A stretch of DNA of 64,000 bases from Cololabis saira. Lineage: Eukaryota > Chordata > Actinopteri > Beloniformes > Belonidae. The notes beneath the pieces are model-generated. The model ran no database searches. It was not told the origin of the DNA and worked only from the letters and a program-made list of their open reading frames with translations. The first letter of the stretch is position 1. Each line of letters begins with the position of its first letter. The position numbers and the translations under genes are program-made. The stretch covers positions 34,813,861 to 34,877,860 of the forward strand of contig NC_084606.1 in NCBI RefSeq assembly GCF_033807715.1, given 5' to 3'. This document shows, in pieces, positions 21,377 to 29,987 of this stretch.

Positions 21377-22389
21377 GATATACAGGACTGTCTCAGAAAA
21401 TTAGAATATTGTGATTTTCTGTAATGCAATTACAAAAACGTCATACATTCTGGATTTATTACAAATCAACTGAAATTTTGCAAGCCTTTTATTATTTTAA
21501 TATTGCTGATTATGGCTTTCAAATATCCCATCTAAAAAAAATTTGAATATTCCGTGAATCTTAATCTTAAACTGTAAGCCATAATCAGCAATATTAAAAT
21601 AATAAAAGGCTCACAATATTTCAGTTGATTTGTAATGAATCCAGAATGTATGACATTATTTTTTTTTTTTTTTTAAATTGCATTACAGAAAATAAAGAAC
21701 TTTATCACAATATTCTAATTTTCTGAGACAGTCCTGTATGTTTACAACACGTGATGTTCTTCTAAAAATGTCTGATTGTAAAACAATAAAACCACAGCAG
21801 AGCGATGCTCGGTATCAGTATTACTAGTAACTGCTTGTATTAATGAAAACATCAGGCGACGTCTTATCTTAATCTTTTCCTTGAATTGGTTCCTTTTATA
21901 GCTGTACGAATACTGCCCATAAACAAGTATCACAATGAAACTCAGTAGAAGCACGTGCATCTCTTCAGCACATTCAGGAGAAACGGTGGACTCTTCTTAC
22001 CTCTTGCTCTCCAGCATCATACCAGAGTCTTTGCCGTTCGATGAGCCGTGACTGTGGGAGCTGATCGTGGACTGGTGTCCGCGAGACCGGTTTTCCCTCC
22101 GCATCCCGCCTTCGCTTTCCCTCTCCCCGGAGTCGTTCCCGCTGGACACTCCGTCCATGTCGTCTGAGCTTGGTCCCCTTTGGTCTCCGGAGAGTCCTCC
22201 GGACCTGGACCCTTCGTCCTGCGAGGAGGCTCCTCCGGCCTCGCTTCCCTGCTCCTGAGCGCCGACATCGGTGCTCGTCTTCTGGGCGTTTAACCCGTGT
22301 GACTCCGATTCTTGGTCCGTCTTGTCGGCCGCGGTCGCTCTGCACCGAGTGCTGCTGCTGGGCGATGACGTGGAGCTCTCATAACTCAT
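10342..22389 (-). CDS. per1: Period circadian regulator 1 (spliced; 19 coding exons)
   Basis: PER1 is the negative limb of the vertebrate clock. It dimerises through PAS domains, binds casein kinase 1 and cryptochromes, enters the nucleus and represses CLOCK-BMAL1. The 19 exons listed separately join in one frame (4212 nt, about 1403 residues; human PER1 is 1290). All junctions are GT-AG with matching phase. Visible blocks are: a Ser-rich N-terminus (1-130); the degron-like TSGCSS and a conserved helix (130-214); PAS-A (about 215-390) and PAS-B (about 390-500); the CK1-binding/FASP block with [10 protein letters not shown] and [16 protein letters not shown] (about 665-766); a KRLKHQ basic stretch; an [21 protein letters not shown] tract; and a CRY-binding C-terminal block (1266-1316). 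[17 protein letters not shown] and the Ser/Gly tract fit PER1 better than PER2 or PER3. Whether it is per1a or per1b cannot be settled. No frameshift or lost block was seen. Confidence 0.96.
10702..10852 (-). CDS. per1: per1 exon, CRY-binding C-terminal block
   Basis: It encodes [38 protein letters not shown] and [12 protein letters not shown] (residues about 1266-1316). It aligns closely with the human PER1 segment around QPRFSEDQRREL, the region that binds cryptochromes. Acceptor CTCTCTCCAG, donor TCG|GTAAGC. Confidence 0.96.
10931..11472. mobile_element. Fold-back MITE copy 2, in a per1 intron
   Basis: Full-length, with both CAGGACTGTCTC ends and TA flanks. The centre (11150-11290) carries the TCGAGAAAAAAGTCGAAAT minisatellite, as in copy 1. 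It lies in the 806-bp intron between 10853 and 11658, and its near end is only about 80 bases from the downstream exon's acceptor. Confidence 0.87.
11659..11857 (-). CDS. per1: per1 exon ([18 protein letters not shown] block)
   Basis: It encodes residues about 1200-1266, including [14 protein letters not shown] and [18 protein letters not shown], near-identical to human PER1. Acceptor GTCCTCTCAG, donor CAG|GTACGA. Confidence 0.96.
12019..12207. mobile_element. Short hAT-type MITE in a per1 intron, 8-bp target duplication
   Basis: It runs from TAGGCCTGTGTTGAAAAAAT to GAATCGATCCCCAGCCCTT. Exact 8-bp direct repeats ACAGTTTC flank it (12011-12018 and 12208-12215). The interior is rich in AATCGATT words. 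A longer relative lies inverted at 51137-51896. Confidence 0.87.
12693..12879 (-). CDS. per1: per1 exon (Ser/Gly tract)
   Basis: It encodes residues about 1138-1199: [19 protein letters not shown], then [15 protein letters not shown] and a run of Ser/Gly. The human protein has the same [23 protein letters not shown] block. Acceptor TTCCACTTAG, donor GTCAGT. Confidence 0.95.
12989..13725 (-). CDS. per1: per1 large Pro-rich exon
   Basis: It encodes residues about 892-1137. It starts [17 protein letters not shown] with the basic KRLKHQ (nuclear-localisation-like), followed by a Pro-rich part with two LPNY/FP-type blocks ([14 protein letters not shown]), then [19 protein letters not shown], all matching PER1. 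Acceptor TTCCTTCTCAG, donor GTAAGG. Confidence 0.95.
13786..13958 (+). mobile_element. LINE C-terminal fragment (Cys-His motif)
   Basis: In frame on the plus strand it reads [14 protein letters not shown], then [15 protein letters not shown]. This is the CxxC...H....C pattern found at the end of ORF2 in L1-like non-LTR elements. It is cut off by the MITE that starts at 13959. It lies in a per1 intron, antisense to the gene. Confidence 0.65.
13959..14165. mobile_element. Fold-back MITE copy 3 (one arm only)
   Basis: The left end CAGGACTGTCTCAGAAAATTAG and one arm are intact. The second arm is missing, and the sequence passes at about 14166 straight into a piece of another element. Confidence 0.8.
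14166..14372 (-). mobile_element. hAT-type fragment in a per1 intron
   Basis: Inverse-oriented match to one end of the element at 62686-63390 (GGCCAAAATGAAATAGAGTAACGAGG ... TTGACACCTCTG). The missing half adjoins MITE copy 3, so a deletion or recombination joined the two. Confidence 0.72.
14463..14837 (-). CDS. per1: per1 exon ([21 protein letters not shown] block)
   Basis: It encodes residues about 767-891: [11 protein letters not shown], a Pro/Ala-rich stretch with a seven-proline run, then [19 protein letters not shown], which matches human GLTKAVLSLHTQKEEQAFL. Acceptor CTCTGTCACAG, donor GTACGG. Confidence 0.95.
15774..16267. mobile_element. hAT-type MITE with internal GAAA minisatellite, in a per1 intron
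   Basis: The ends are TAGGAATGGGCGATATT and ATATCGCCCATCCCTA. The flanks CTAGTAAG and CTAGTAAT are a 7-of-8 target duplication. The centre holds (GAAA)n interleaved with AAATGAGCCAGAAAG units (15944-16125) and a T-run (16160-16186). Confidence 0.82.
16542..16688 (-). CDS. per1: per1 exon (FASP / CK1 phosphorylation cluster)
   Basis: It encodes residues about 718-766, with [20 protein letters not shown] and VGDKKPPES. This serine series corresponds to the FASP site of PER2 and its PER1 equivalent, where CK1 phosphorylation sets protein stability. All serines of the SVxSxxSQCSxSS series are present. Acceptor TCCTTACAG, donor GTGGGC. Confidence 0.96.
16877..16980 (-). CDS. per1: per1 exon (YLESCNIP block)
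   Basis: It encodes residues about 683-717, [15 protein letters not shown] then [10 protein letters not shown], part of the CK1-binding domain. Acceptor TTTTCTACTCAG, donor GTATTT. Confidence 0.95.
17020..17524. mobile_element. hAT-type MITE (GATGCACCGA ends) filling a per1 intron
   Basis: The terminal inverted repeats are TAGTGATGCACCGAAAT and ATCGGTGCATCACTA. The interior holds CCGAAA words and a GAGAAAAAAGTCGAAAT minisatellite (17125-17250). It occupies about 505 of the 578 bases of the intron 16981-17558, leaving some 35-40 bases at each splice site. Confidence 0.85.
17559..17718 (-). CDS. per1: per1 exon ([13 protein letters not shown])
   Basis: It encodes residues about 630-683. It ends [13 protein letters not shown], an essential part of the CK1 delta/epsilon-binding domain in PER1/2. 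Acceptor CTCCATCCAG, donor GTTGGT (a less common but valid donor). Confidence 0.93.
17816..17924 (-). CDS. per1: per1 exon ([13 protein letters not shown])
   Basis: It encodes residues about 594-629, [20 protein letters not shown] then IESRNRP, matching human [13 protein letters not shown]. Acceptor TTTTTGCAG, donor GTAAGG. Confidence 0.95.
18069..18345 (-). CDS. per1: per1 exon (PLNEDVF / [15 protein letters not shown])
   Basis: It encodes residues about 501-593: [26 protein letters not shown] and [12 protein letters not shown], all PER1 landmarks C-terminal to PAS-B. Acceptor CTCTTCACAG, donor GTGAGT. Confidence 0.96.
18431..18584 (-). CDS. per1: per1 exon (end of PAS-B)
   Basis: It encodes residues about 450-501: [39 protein letters not shown] and [12 protein letters not shown], the C-terminal strands of PAS-B. 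Acceptor CTCTCTCCAG, donor GTAAGA. Confidence 0.97.
18805..18911 (-). CDS. per1: per1 exon ([15 protein letters not shown])
   Basis: It encodes residues about 414-449: [19 protein letters not shown] then [16 protein letters not shown]. Acceptor TGTTTCCAG, donor GTGAGT. Confidence 0.97.
19118..19196 (-). CDS. per1: per1 exon (PAS-B start)
   Basis: It encodes residues about 388-414: [20 protein letters not shown] then QEVDER. A nearer AG (CCCTACAG) exists, but only the acceptor GCCCCCAG keeps the YEAPRIP continuity seen in other PER1 proteins. Donor GTCAGT. Confidence 0.94.
19447..19789. mobile_element. Fold-back MITE copy 4, in a per1 intron
   Basis: Both ends are present (CAGGACTGTCTC and GAGAGAGTCCTG, the latter with one substitution). 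There are TA flanks and no central minisatellite. It ends about 70 bases from the per1 exon at 19861. Confidence 0.87.
19861..20055 (-). CDS. per1: per1 exon (PAS-A to PAS-B linker)
   Basis: It encodes residues about 323-387: [37 protein letters not shown] and [14 protein letters not shown]. Acceptor CCTCCACAG, donor GTATCC. Confidence 0.97.
20144..20345 (-). CDS. per1: per1 exon (PAS-A core)
   Basis: It encodes residues about 256-322: [40 protein letters not shown] then [10 protein letters not shown]. Acceptor TTTCCTCCAG, donor GTGAGC. Confidence 0.97.
20432..20553 (-). CDS. per1: per1 exon ([10 protein letters not shown])
   Basis: It encodes residues about 215-255: [17 protein letters not shown] then [18 protein letters not shown], leading into PAS-A. 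Acceptor ATATTTGCAG, donor GTGAGT. Confidence 0.97.
20750..21003 (-). CDS. per1: per1 exon (TSGCSS degron-like motif and [12 protein letters not shown] helix)
   Basis: It encodes residues about 130-214: [39 protein letters not shown] and [26 protein letters not shown] is the site I recall as the CK1-primed beta-TrCP phosphodegron of PER1. Acceptor TTTTACTCAG, donor GTGAGG. Confidence 0.96.
21383..21736. mobile_element. Fold-back MITE copy 5, in a per1 intron
   Basis: Both ends and TA flanks are present. It follows directly on a poly-T run (21332-21370) and carries a second T-run inside (21659-21674). Confidence 0.87.
22001..22389 (-). CDS. per1: per1 first coding exon
   Basis: The ATG at 22389 begins [16 protein letters not shown]. 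The exon continues with Ser/Gly/Asp-rich sequence ([40 protein letters not shown]) resembling the SSGNESNGHESRG and GNGKDSALLE stretch of human PER1. An in-frame ATG four codons later would remove little. The exon likely starts at 22412 or 22415 (acceptor CCAATCCAG or CCAGCAG). Donor GTAAGA. Confidence 0.92.
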
Positions 22390-22593
22390 ACTAGAGTTGG
22401 ATGAGGCTGACGCTGCTGGATTGGCGGAACTTTAAATTTAAGTGGGACTACTATTTAAACACAAATGAATCATAGTTGTTGGTTGATAGAAAAAATAAAG
22501 AGAAAGAAAAATGATTTTTTTTTTCCTGAAATCTTCTGAAATCTTGAGGAAAAAAGTGTCACTCAATGTTGTCCAGACCGTTTCTGGTTACAA

Positions 22594-22734
22594 AACAGCT
22601 TTGGCAGAAGTGCTAGAGCAGATGGGATGATAGATGGAGAGGCAGTGTGAGAAAAACAGCTCTTGGTGAGAACAAAAAATATTCCCCTCACTCCGTCTCT
22701 GGTCTTCTTGCCTCCCTGTTGCTCTAAAGTCCAC
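22594..22734 (-). other. Possible per1 5' UTR exon
   Basis: A good acceptor (TTTTTCATTTCAG) precedes 22734. Possible donors follow at GTGAGG (near 22690) or GTAACC (near 22595). No matching coding sequence is expected, and transcript data would be needed to define it. Confidence 0.25.
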
Positions 22735-22741
22735 CTGAAAT

Positions 22742-24715
22742 GAAAAAGAAAAAGGCAGGCGGTGAGAAATGCAACAATGTTAGGAAAATAAAACACTTGC
22801 AATCATCTCACCAGTACCTCCCAAGGTCTACCGCTATAAATATATTTAAAAAAAATATGATATCTTTAGCTTATCATGACGGACTCTAAATTAAATTCAT
22901 GGCCATGAGATTGTTTTCAACGCCCCGCCATGCAGGCTGCATATCAGAGTGAGTGTTTGGTTCAGGGCCCAGCTAATGGCTTTTTACCAGGATTATCTAG
23001 AAATAAAAACACAAGAAAACACTTAATCGCAGAATGCGTATGCATGCATCTGAATATAGAAGAGATGAACATGGTCTAACACCGTAATGACACAGGTTAG
23101 TCGTCATAGCACGGCCCACTTTACCTAGAAAGGGGGTCAAAAAACAAACCGCACCACAAGGAGGGGGCAAAGCTCAACATCAGAGATCCCTGATACATCA
23201 GGGTTTAATTGTAAATAGAAACGTCATGTCTACACATATAGCCAGCACCTACGCAGGTGAAAGTCTACATCTATTTCTGCTCTAAAAGGATGACACCCCG
23301 TAATCCTTTAAGACCCAAAGACGCAAGCGCGAGATGACGAGCTACTACTAAGTTGTCAATCCTCTCAATTCTATACACCTGGCTGGCCCGCAAGCCTCTC
23401 TACCTACGTCTCACAGCTGTGCAGTGATGCTCGCTGCACAATCTATTGAGGACAGGTTTAAAAATGTCCTTGCGCTGACAGCTCAGGCGAAGATTTCCAT
23501 CGTGACGCAGCTACCAGATATGGCTTAATAAACAGATTCAGATCAGCCACCTGATGACCGGGTTACAGGTGTGGGCAGCTAATGACGACTGCAACTCGTG
23601 AATAACTTCATGTGTTGTGAATGGCGGCAAGATAATGCGGCTCAAATCCACGAGGTGCTGCCGAGATGCAGCGAAAACAATCATTAAAATGCTAATCAGC
23701 GCTATGTTAGATCAGATGGATGATGCAGACTTGCACATGACGAGCTGTGTGCGCCGGGGGCCAGGAGTCATAAACGCTGAATATGCAAGGAGGAGGAGGA
23801 GGAATATGCAATGTGGGTGTCAAGGCAGTCTGGCACCCATGCATACTTCCATGGGTGGTAACAGCAGACAAACAAAGGCGGTGGTGGGGGTGAACGGAGC
23901 TCAAGGCCTCTCCAAACACCTAGATGCACCAGCCCAGCCTAATACTGCTGACCTGCTTCACAATTAATGCGTTTGATCTGGAAGAGGAAACTAGAGCAGC
24001 AAACGGACACCAACTTCATACTACAATGCCGAGCACTGAAAAATCACCAGTCCAATATACCTGAGACGCTCTCTGTGAGAGCAATATCTGATTATGCAAT
24101 GTAATGTCTCTCTTGGCGTGGGAAGGAACACACTATTATCCAAGACTGTAACACTCCTCTGCGCTTTTTGTTAAGATGCTACTTTTTTGTCAAATGTTTG
24201 ACTCCAGCATGCATGACATTTCATTTCAGCTTTTGTACTTTGCACAGCTCTCTCCAAATTTTAAAATCCTTTTAGTGAATCGTGTTCCATGAGTTGTCAT
24301 GGAGATGAAGCAAAAGACTAAGGCGCCACAGTCACACAGACATTCACAGCTTGGCCTTGTGGCTCATGGTGAGATACATTTATAGTTACAATCCTGCAAA
24401 TATTCACTCAGTGTCCAATCTTCTTGAGCCAAGGCTTTTGACACTTGATGAGTCAAGGTTGATTTTCATGTTTATGCAAGATTGATTTTGGTCTGGCAGG
24501 TTAATATTAAGACTGTCCAGCCAGACACATACAGTAAAAAGAAAAATAGTTTTTAAATGCAAAATGTGACCAACAGCCACTGACTGCTAGGTTAAAAAAC
24601 CTTGTGTTCACATTCAATTAATAATCAATACAAGCATCACTATTGTGGCAAACATGGTGCAGGAGTCATCAATAAGCCAAACAGAGATATGCAACATCCC
24701 TGCTCATTAACAGTA
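22742..24715. other. per1 5' intron sequence, nothing recognised
   Basis: Mostly unique-looking sequence without a supported exon, repeat family or RNA gene. The frames at 23617-23967 have no recognisable motif. Confidence 0.5.
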
Positions 24716-25058
24716 CAGGACTGTCTCAGAAAATTAGAATATTGTGATAAAGTTCTTTATTTTCTGTAATGCAATTAAAAAAACAAAAATGTCATACATT
24801 CTGGATTCATTACAAATCAACTGAAATATTGCAAGCCTTTTATTATTTTAATATTGCTGATTATGGATTACAGTTTAAGATTAAGATTCCCTGAATATTC
24901 TAATTTTTTGAGATAGGATATTTGAGTTTTCTTAAGCTGTAAGCCATGATCAGTAATAATAATAAAAGGTTTGCAATATTTCAGTTGATTTGTAATGAAT
25001 CCAGAATGTATGACATTTTTGCATTACAGAAAATAAAAGGACTTTATCACAATATTCT
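24716..25058. mobile_element. Fold-back MITE copy 6 (right end truncated)
   Basis: The left end CAGGACTGTCTC is intact after TA. The right arm stops at CAATATTCT, lacking the terminal GAGACAGTCCTG. Confidence 0.82.
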
Positions 25059-25299
25059 CCAGATGCAGTTGGCCGATCTAACATTGCCAATAAAATTGCA
25101 ACAATCACATTAATGTAATGTATATGGCCAAAAGCTGAACCACAATTTCCCTCTGTGGCATTTAAAAATCAAAACACTGATAGTCAATACCTGCACAATC
25201 TCTAAAGATAAATAAACATCTTTTTTTTCTAGAGAGAAAAAAGGTGCTGCTTGCATTAAACAACAATCACCGTGCAATGATCGTGCGGATGGAGTCTGC

Positions 25300-25620
25300 A
25301 GGAAGGTGCGGCTCCGAGAGCCTGAGCATGTGTGAACTTCTCCAGCGAGCTGAAACCAACAGATCCGTCACGACACACCGGCACACGGAAAAAGAAACTG
25401 AGCTGTTTTCAACCTGTCTGTCTTTGGTGCGTGTATCATTGGCCTGCACCGCGCCGTTGTACGACTGTGTCAGATACCGGGACTGCGCTTTCTTTCCTCA
25501 CTGCTCGCATGCTGCACGTGTCCGCGGCTGTGCGTTCCGTGCAGCTCCGCGGCCGCTGATTGGTCGGCGCGCTGCACCAATCAGAGGGCTCGCCCTGCGG
25601 AGGCTGTGGTGCTGAGACAG
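25300..25620 (-). promoter_or_regulatory. CpG-rich island with CCAAT boxes and a CACGTG E-box; possible alternative per1 promoter
   Basis: Locally GC/CpG-rich against AT-rich surroundings. It contains a CACGTG E-box (25515-25520), CCAAT on the minus strand (25559-25563) and CCAAT on the plus strand (25577-25581). The order suits a minus-strand start near 25.4-25.5 kb. No strong first-exon donor is evident downstream (the best is GTGATT near 25271), so use by per1 is inference. Confidence 0.4.
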
Positions 25621-25731
25621 ACACCTCCAACACGCCCATACTCTCTATGCAAATACCTAGCTGCACTTTTCTATCTATACCAGATGTGCTGGAAAAAGAA
25701 GTCCTGAAATACCCAGCAGTGAGACTATTTA

Positions 25732-26180
25732 CAGGACTGTCTCAGGAAATTAGAATATTGTGATAAAGTCCTTTATTTTCTGTAATGCAATTACAAAAAC
25801 AAAAATGTCATACATTCTGGATTCATTACAAATCAATTGAAATATTGCAAGTCTTTTATTATTTTAATATTGCTGATCATGGCTTACAGCTTAAGAAAAC
25901 TCAAATATCCTCTCAAAAAATTGGAATATTCTGGGAATCTTAATCATTTTAATTTTACATTTTAAGATAAAGATTCCCAGAATATTCTAATTTTTTTAGA
26001 TAGGATATTTGAGTTTTCTTAAGCTGTAAGCCATAATCAGCAATATTTAAATAATAAAAGGCTTGCAATATTTCAGTTGATTTGTAATGAATCCAGAATG
26101 TATGACATTTTTTTTTTTTTATTGCATTACAGAAAATAAAGAACTTTATCACAATATTCTAATTTTCTGAGACAGTCCTG
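25732..26180. mobile_element. Fold-back MITE copy 7
   Basis: Both ends are present, with TA flanks. The inner arms overlap in sequence, giving a longer spacer than copy 4. Confidence 0.87.
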
Positions 26181-27510
26181 TACACGCCTGTTTCCTTAGA
26201 AATACAAAGAGCCCTAAATATTGACAGTAGCTTTGATTGTAAAACTTGACAATCATTAACTTTCAACAGAAACTTTATCACCTTTGGCACATTAGACTTC
26301 CTTTAGGTTTACTGATAAGTTTGGTATTCCCGCATGTTTTACTTTCTGAGAACAGACACTCCAGCACTCTCCTTGTCCTCCTTTTTTAAACTGTTAAAGA
26401 TAGCACATTTTTTGTTAACTGTGATAAGTGCAACAATGTTGTGTAGTCTAAAGAGGAGGAACACGGTGATACTGCTCTTTTACTCCACCTCAAAATAACC
26501 TAAACTCCCAGATAAATCCCTCACATCATGGTGAGGTATGAAAAACATGGCATCTGCCGTGTCTTGCAATCTCACCCTTTTTGTCACCCAGTGTGAGAAA
26601 TGACAAGTTTGATTGGCTTTTGCATACACTATCTAATATGCCCACACACAGTCCTTTTTTTTTTTTTTTAACTCGCTGATAAGTCACTATAGCTGTTTTT
26701 TTTTATGCTTACAGTTTTCCTCTGAGATTTTTGGATATGCATGTACAGCACAGACTCAGCTCCCTTCATTAGTGTATGTACCTGATAAGGCCGGCAGGGG
26801 TGCATCAGTTTAGACTTGTACCATTCCTCAAGGCTCCCTGGCCTGTTACTAATAGCACAGAACCAGTTATTTTTATGTATGATAGAGGAAAAAAAACTGC
26901 ACAAATGCTACTGGATAAGACAGTTGGACATTGTGAAACCAAATGATATCAAGTAGAAACAATTGAGTTTTTTTTGGGGTGTTTTTCCTCCATCCCAAAT
27001 TGTGTATTTTCTTTCCCCCTTTGGATTAGGAGACAATTACCGATATATGATAAAATGCAGCCAATAGGTTATTTTAAAAGTTTTAGGGTAGCAGAAATCT
27101 GTCCATAATAGTTTTTTTTTTTTTTTTTTTAGGAGAGAAGCAACAAATATGTACATTAGATGGACATGCAAAACCAAATATACCACAAATAAATACAAGT
27201 GGCTGTGCAAATTGTGCAACAAGTACATGATTTATGGATATTCTTTTTATAAATAGATAGAAAGAGAAGCTTACTGGACTTCTTCATAAAAATCCTAATG
27301 TGCCATTATGAAGTAATGAGAAGTATTTAATTTATTATCCTTCTGAACAAGGCTCCACACCACAGATAAGCTTCATTTAGCTCTAGATCGCTAGTCACAA
27401 CAACACAGCCCAAGATAAGACAGTAAGGAAATATGATCATGAAAATAAAGTTAATGGTGAATGCGCTGGGGGGGGAGGTGCGGGTTTACAAGCCCTGTTA
27501 CTTCATACAC

Positions 27511-27513
<3 letters not shown>
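26181..27513. other. AT-rich per1 5' intron, nothing recognised
   Basis: T-runs at 26657-26669 and 27111-27130. No coding or RNA feature is supportable. Confidence 0.5.

Positions 27514-27570
<57 letters not shown>
27514..27570. repeat. (AC)n microsatellite
   Basis: About 28 dinucleotide units, inside the putative first per1 intron. Confidence 0.97.
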
Positions 27571-27575
<5 letters not shown>

Positions 27576-27906
27576 TAAGAAAAGCATAATAACAAATAAA
27601 GAGTCGCACTGTTGTTATTAATGTAGCTGATTTCTCCTACTGCCAATACTTCAAAACGACAAACCCTGGTGTTGAGGCATTTAACTTTCTATTTACTCCG
27701 GATCAAAGCATGACATTGAAAAGCACACGTCAAAAACCTGACCACTGGACAATGACTGACTTTTAAAAAACATCAAGCAACAACAAATATATAGACATAT
27801 GAATAATATTCGGAGCAATGACAGCACGGAGTGGACACTGCGTCCTAGCGCCAAAGCACCAAAGCAAAGCTTCAAACACGGTGATAATAACATTTAGAAA
27901 GCTTAC

Positions 27907-28030
27907 CTGCGATATGCTTCAAAGTAATAGCAGCTGACTTGATATTTCGCTCCGAGGTATTCAGATATCTCGAAAGAAACGGGACAAATCACCGAGTGCG
28001 AGTTGTTGCTTCTCCAAACATCTCAGTCTG
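27907..28030 (-). other. Likely per1 5' UTR exon 1
   Basis: On the minus strand a strong donor, ATCGCAG|GTAAGC, ends at 27907. The exon lies immediately downstream of the CCAAT/GC-box promoter. It contains no ATG continuing to the coding exons, as expected for a PER1 leader exon. The start site is estimated (28.00-28.05 kb). Confidence 0.55.
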
Positions 28031-28310
28031 ATCCCCAACTGGAGTTTACACGCACGGCCACACGTGCGAACGCATGCTATGGCAAGTGATGTCGAGGTTC
28101 GAGCCTCTGATTGGTCGCGGGGATGTTGTGGCCGCGCCCAGGCCGCTCCAGGCCGCTCCTCGCTGGAATCTGATTGGCTGAGCGGGGCTGAGGGGGGCGG
28201 GGTTTGCAACACGGGGCTCAACAGTCACGTTGCAGAGTGTCTGGTCCCGAGAATATGTACAACAAGACAGGGACACGAGAGGGCGGGGCCGCACACCACA
28301 CGTAGCAGAC
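28031..28310 (-). promoter_or_regulatory. per1 proximal promoter
   Basis: A CpG-rich segment with minus-strand CCAAT boxes at 28110-28114 and 28173-28177 and a GC box (GGGGCGGGG) at 28195-28203. It also has a canonical CACGTG E-box at 28061-28066 and an E'-box CACGTT at 28226-28231. CLOCK-BMAL1 acts on such E-boxes in period genes. Confidence 0.6.
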
Positions 28311-29987
28311 TTACCGTAATGCCGGGAATAGCGACGGATCAACGTTCAACGCTTTTGTTTTTCCAACAATATATTTAATTTCAAAACATAAAAGTACATA
28401 CCGTACACACCGTATAACCCATGGGACTCAAAACATCTGTCCCAAACTGTGCAGAACCCATGTCCTCAATTCACAACCAAATCGTGACAACAAAACAACA
28501 AATAATAATACAAATAATAAATATGAATACCTAACGAAAGACAGAGTAAGTGAAATATTTGACAATAAAATAGTTAATAAAATAAAATTTAAAAAACAAA
28601 AAAAAAAAAAAAGGAAAGGAAAATGGGGTGAGTAGAAACAAAACCACTCCTACACTTCTCAAACAAGTTTGCACTGCACATAAAATTGACGTTCAACGCT
28701 TTATCGTACTTTTTATGTATCAAACAGAAATTATTTCAGATAGTAGCTAACATTTTCTGTTATTTACCATGAATATGAAGAAAAAAAACACTGAGCGATA
28801 GCTGCTTCTGGGTATACAGGCTGTTTTCGTTGCGCGTTTTCTTCGTTAATACGGCTGCGGCAAAAGCCCCACCAGCGCCCGGCATGCTTACTTCAACGTG
28901 CTCCCAACACGGTGACGTCAAATGTCCTGCTTGCCCCCTTCACGAAAGTCACATGGGCCACTGGGTGGTGGTTTAGTAGCTGTAAACAGAGTATGTAGGA
29001 CACTATGCTGTTTGTAAATAGTCCTTCTTACAATAGTCATTTTAATAAGGATTGGTATGAGCCTTTCACAATTAGAGCAGTTAGGTTTATGTGCCACTTC
29101 ATCTTCATTATTACATTGTAGTAAATAATGCATAAAGTATTGCTTCGTATAGTTTTCTGCAAGAAGCTTAGTGTGAAATATATCATGCATTCTGAACTTG
29201 ACATTTAAATCTTTATGCATGTGCAAAAATATTATAAATCACTGGTCACCCTATTGCAATTCACCTACATTTCCCCACTGCTCCACTTTTCTCCACCAGT
29301 CACTTGTTTACTTCTCCCCTGTTCATTTGGTGCATGGAAGCTTCCACTGAGCTTGTCTGAGCAAGCGTGTTTGCCAGAAAGACCACGAGCTCAGGCTCAA
29401 CCATTTTGAATTTTTTGCAGCTTCATAGAGATGCAAAGGTGGGTGGGTATTTTTCATTACAGGAAAAAGCAAAGCGAATGCAGTATTAAATCAATACCAT
29501 TGTGCATTATTATTGGGTTCTTGTGAACTTTGATTTACATCATTTTAATCTCTAAATGCTCTCTGTTGGGAGCCACAGTCAGGCAAATGAGGAAAGATAT
29601 GGCTCCACTAAAGCTCTGTTGCACACTAAAAAATAATCCTTATAATTAATGATGCCATATTTCTAAAGAACCGTACCTGCAACCACTGCTAAGAATAAAA
29701 GATAACCCAAAAAGAAGTAAAAAATAAAAGAAAGAAGAAAAAAACCCATTAAAATCTTTAACGTGTATTGCATCACCATGTTTTTATCCCACTTCATTAA
29801 TATGTTTTTAATGTACCAGCCGAAAGTTTCCACACACTTGTCAGGTGTGTTGAAACATGACAGAAAAAAGGAGGACGTGTCACCAAAGGACTTTGCACAT
29901 TCAAATGAAAACAGCACTGTTATATCCAGGAGAGGGCAGCATAGTATTTAGAGATTCCACCAAAAAAACAGAAGGTCTGAGCTAATA
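28311..29987. other. Intergenic, nothing coding recognised
   Basis: Apart from the E'-box/CRE pair there is an A-run (28598-28613) and AT-rich sequence. No supported exon. Confidence 0.5.
28895..28920. promoter_or_regulatory. E'-box plus CRE pair upstream of per1
   Basis: AACGTG (inverse of CACGTT) at 28895-28900 is followed 12 bases later by a perfect palindromic CRE, TGACGTCA, at 28913-28920. CREs mediate light and cAMP induction of mammalian Per1. This pair lies about 0.9 kb upstream of the inferred start. Confidence 0.45.

Noticed and set aside
22170..22394. Plus-strand frames opposite per1 exon 1
   Set aside because: Shadow frames of a GC-rich coding exon.
27890..28400. Frames of 86-104 codons in the CpG-rich per1 promoter
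   Set aside because: CpG-rich non-coding DNA has few stops; no conserved protein and the region has promoter signals.
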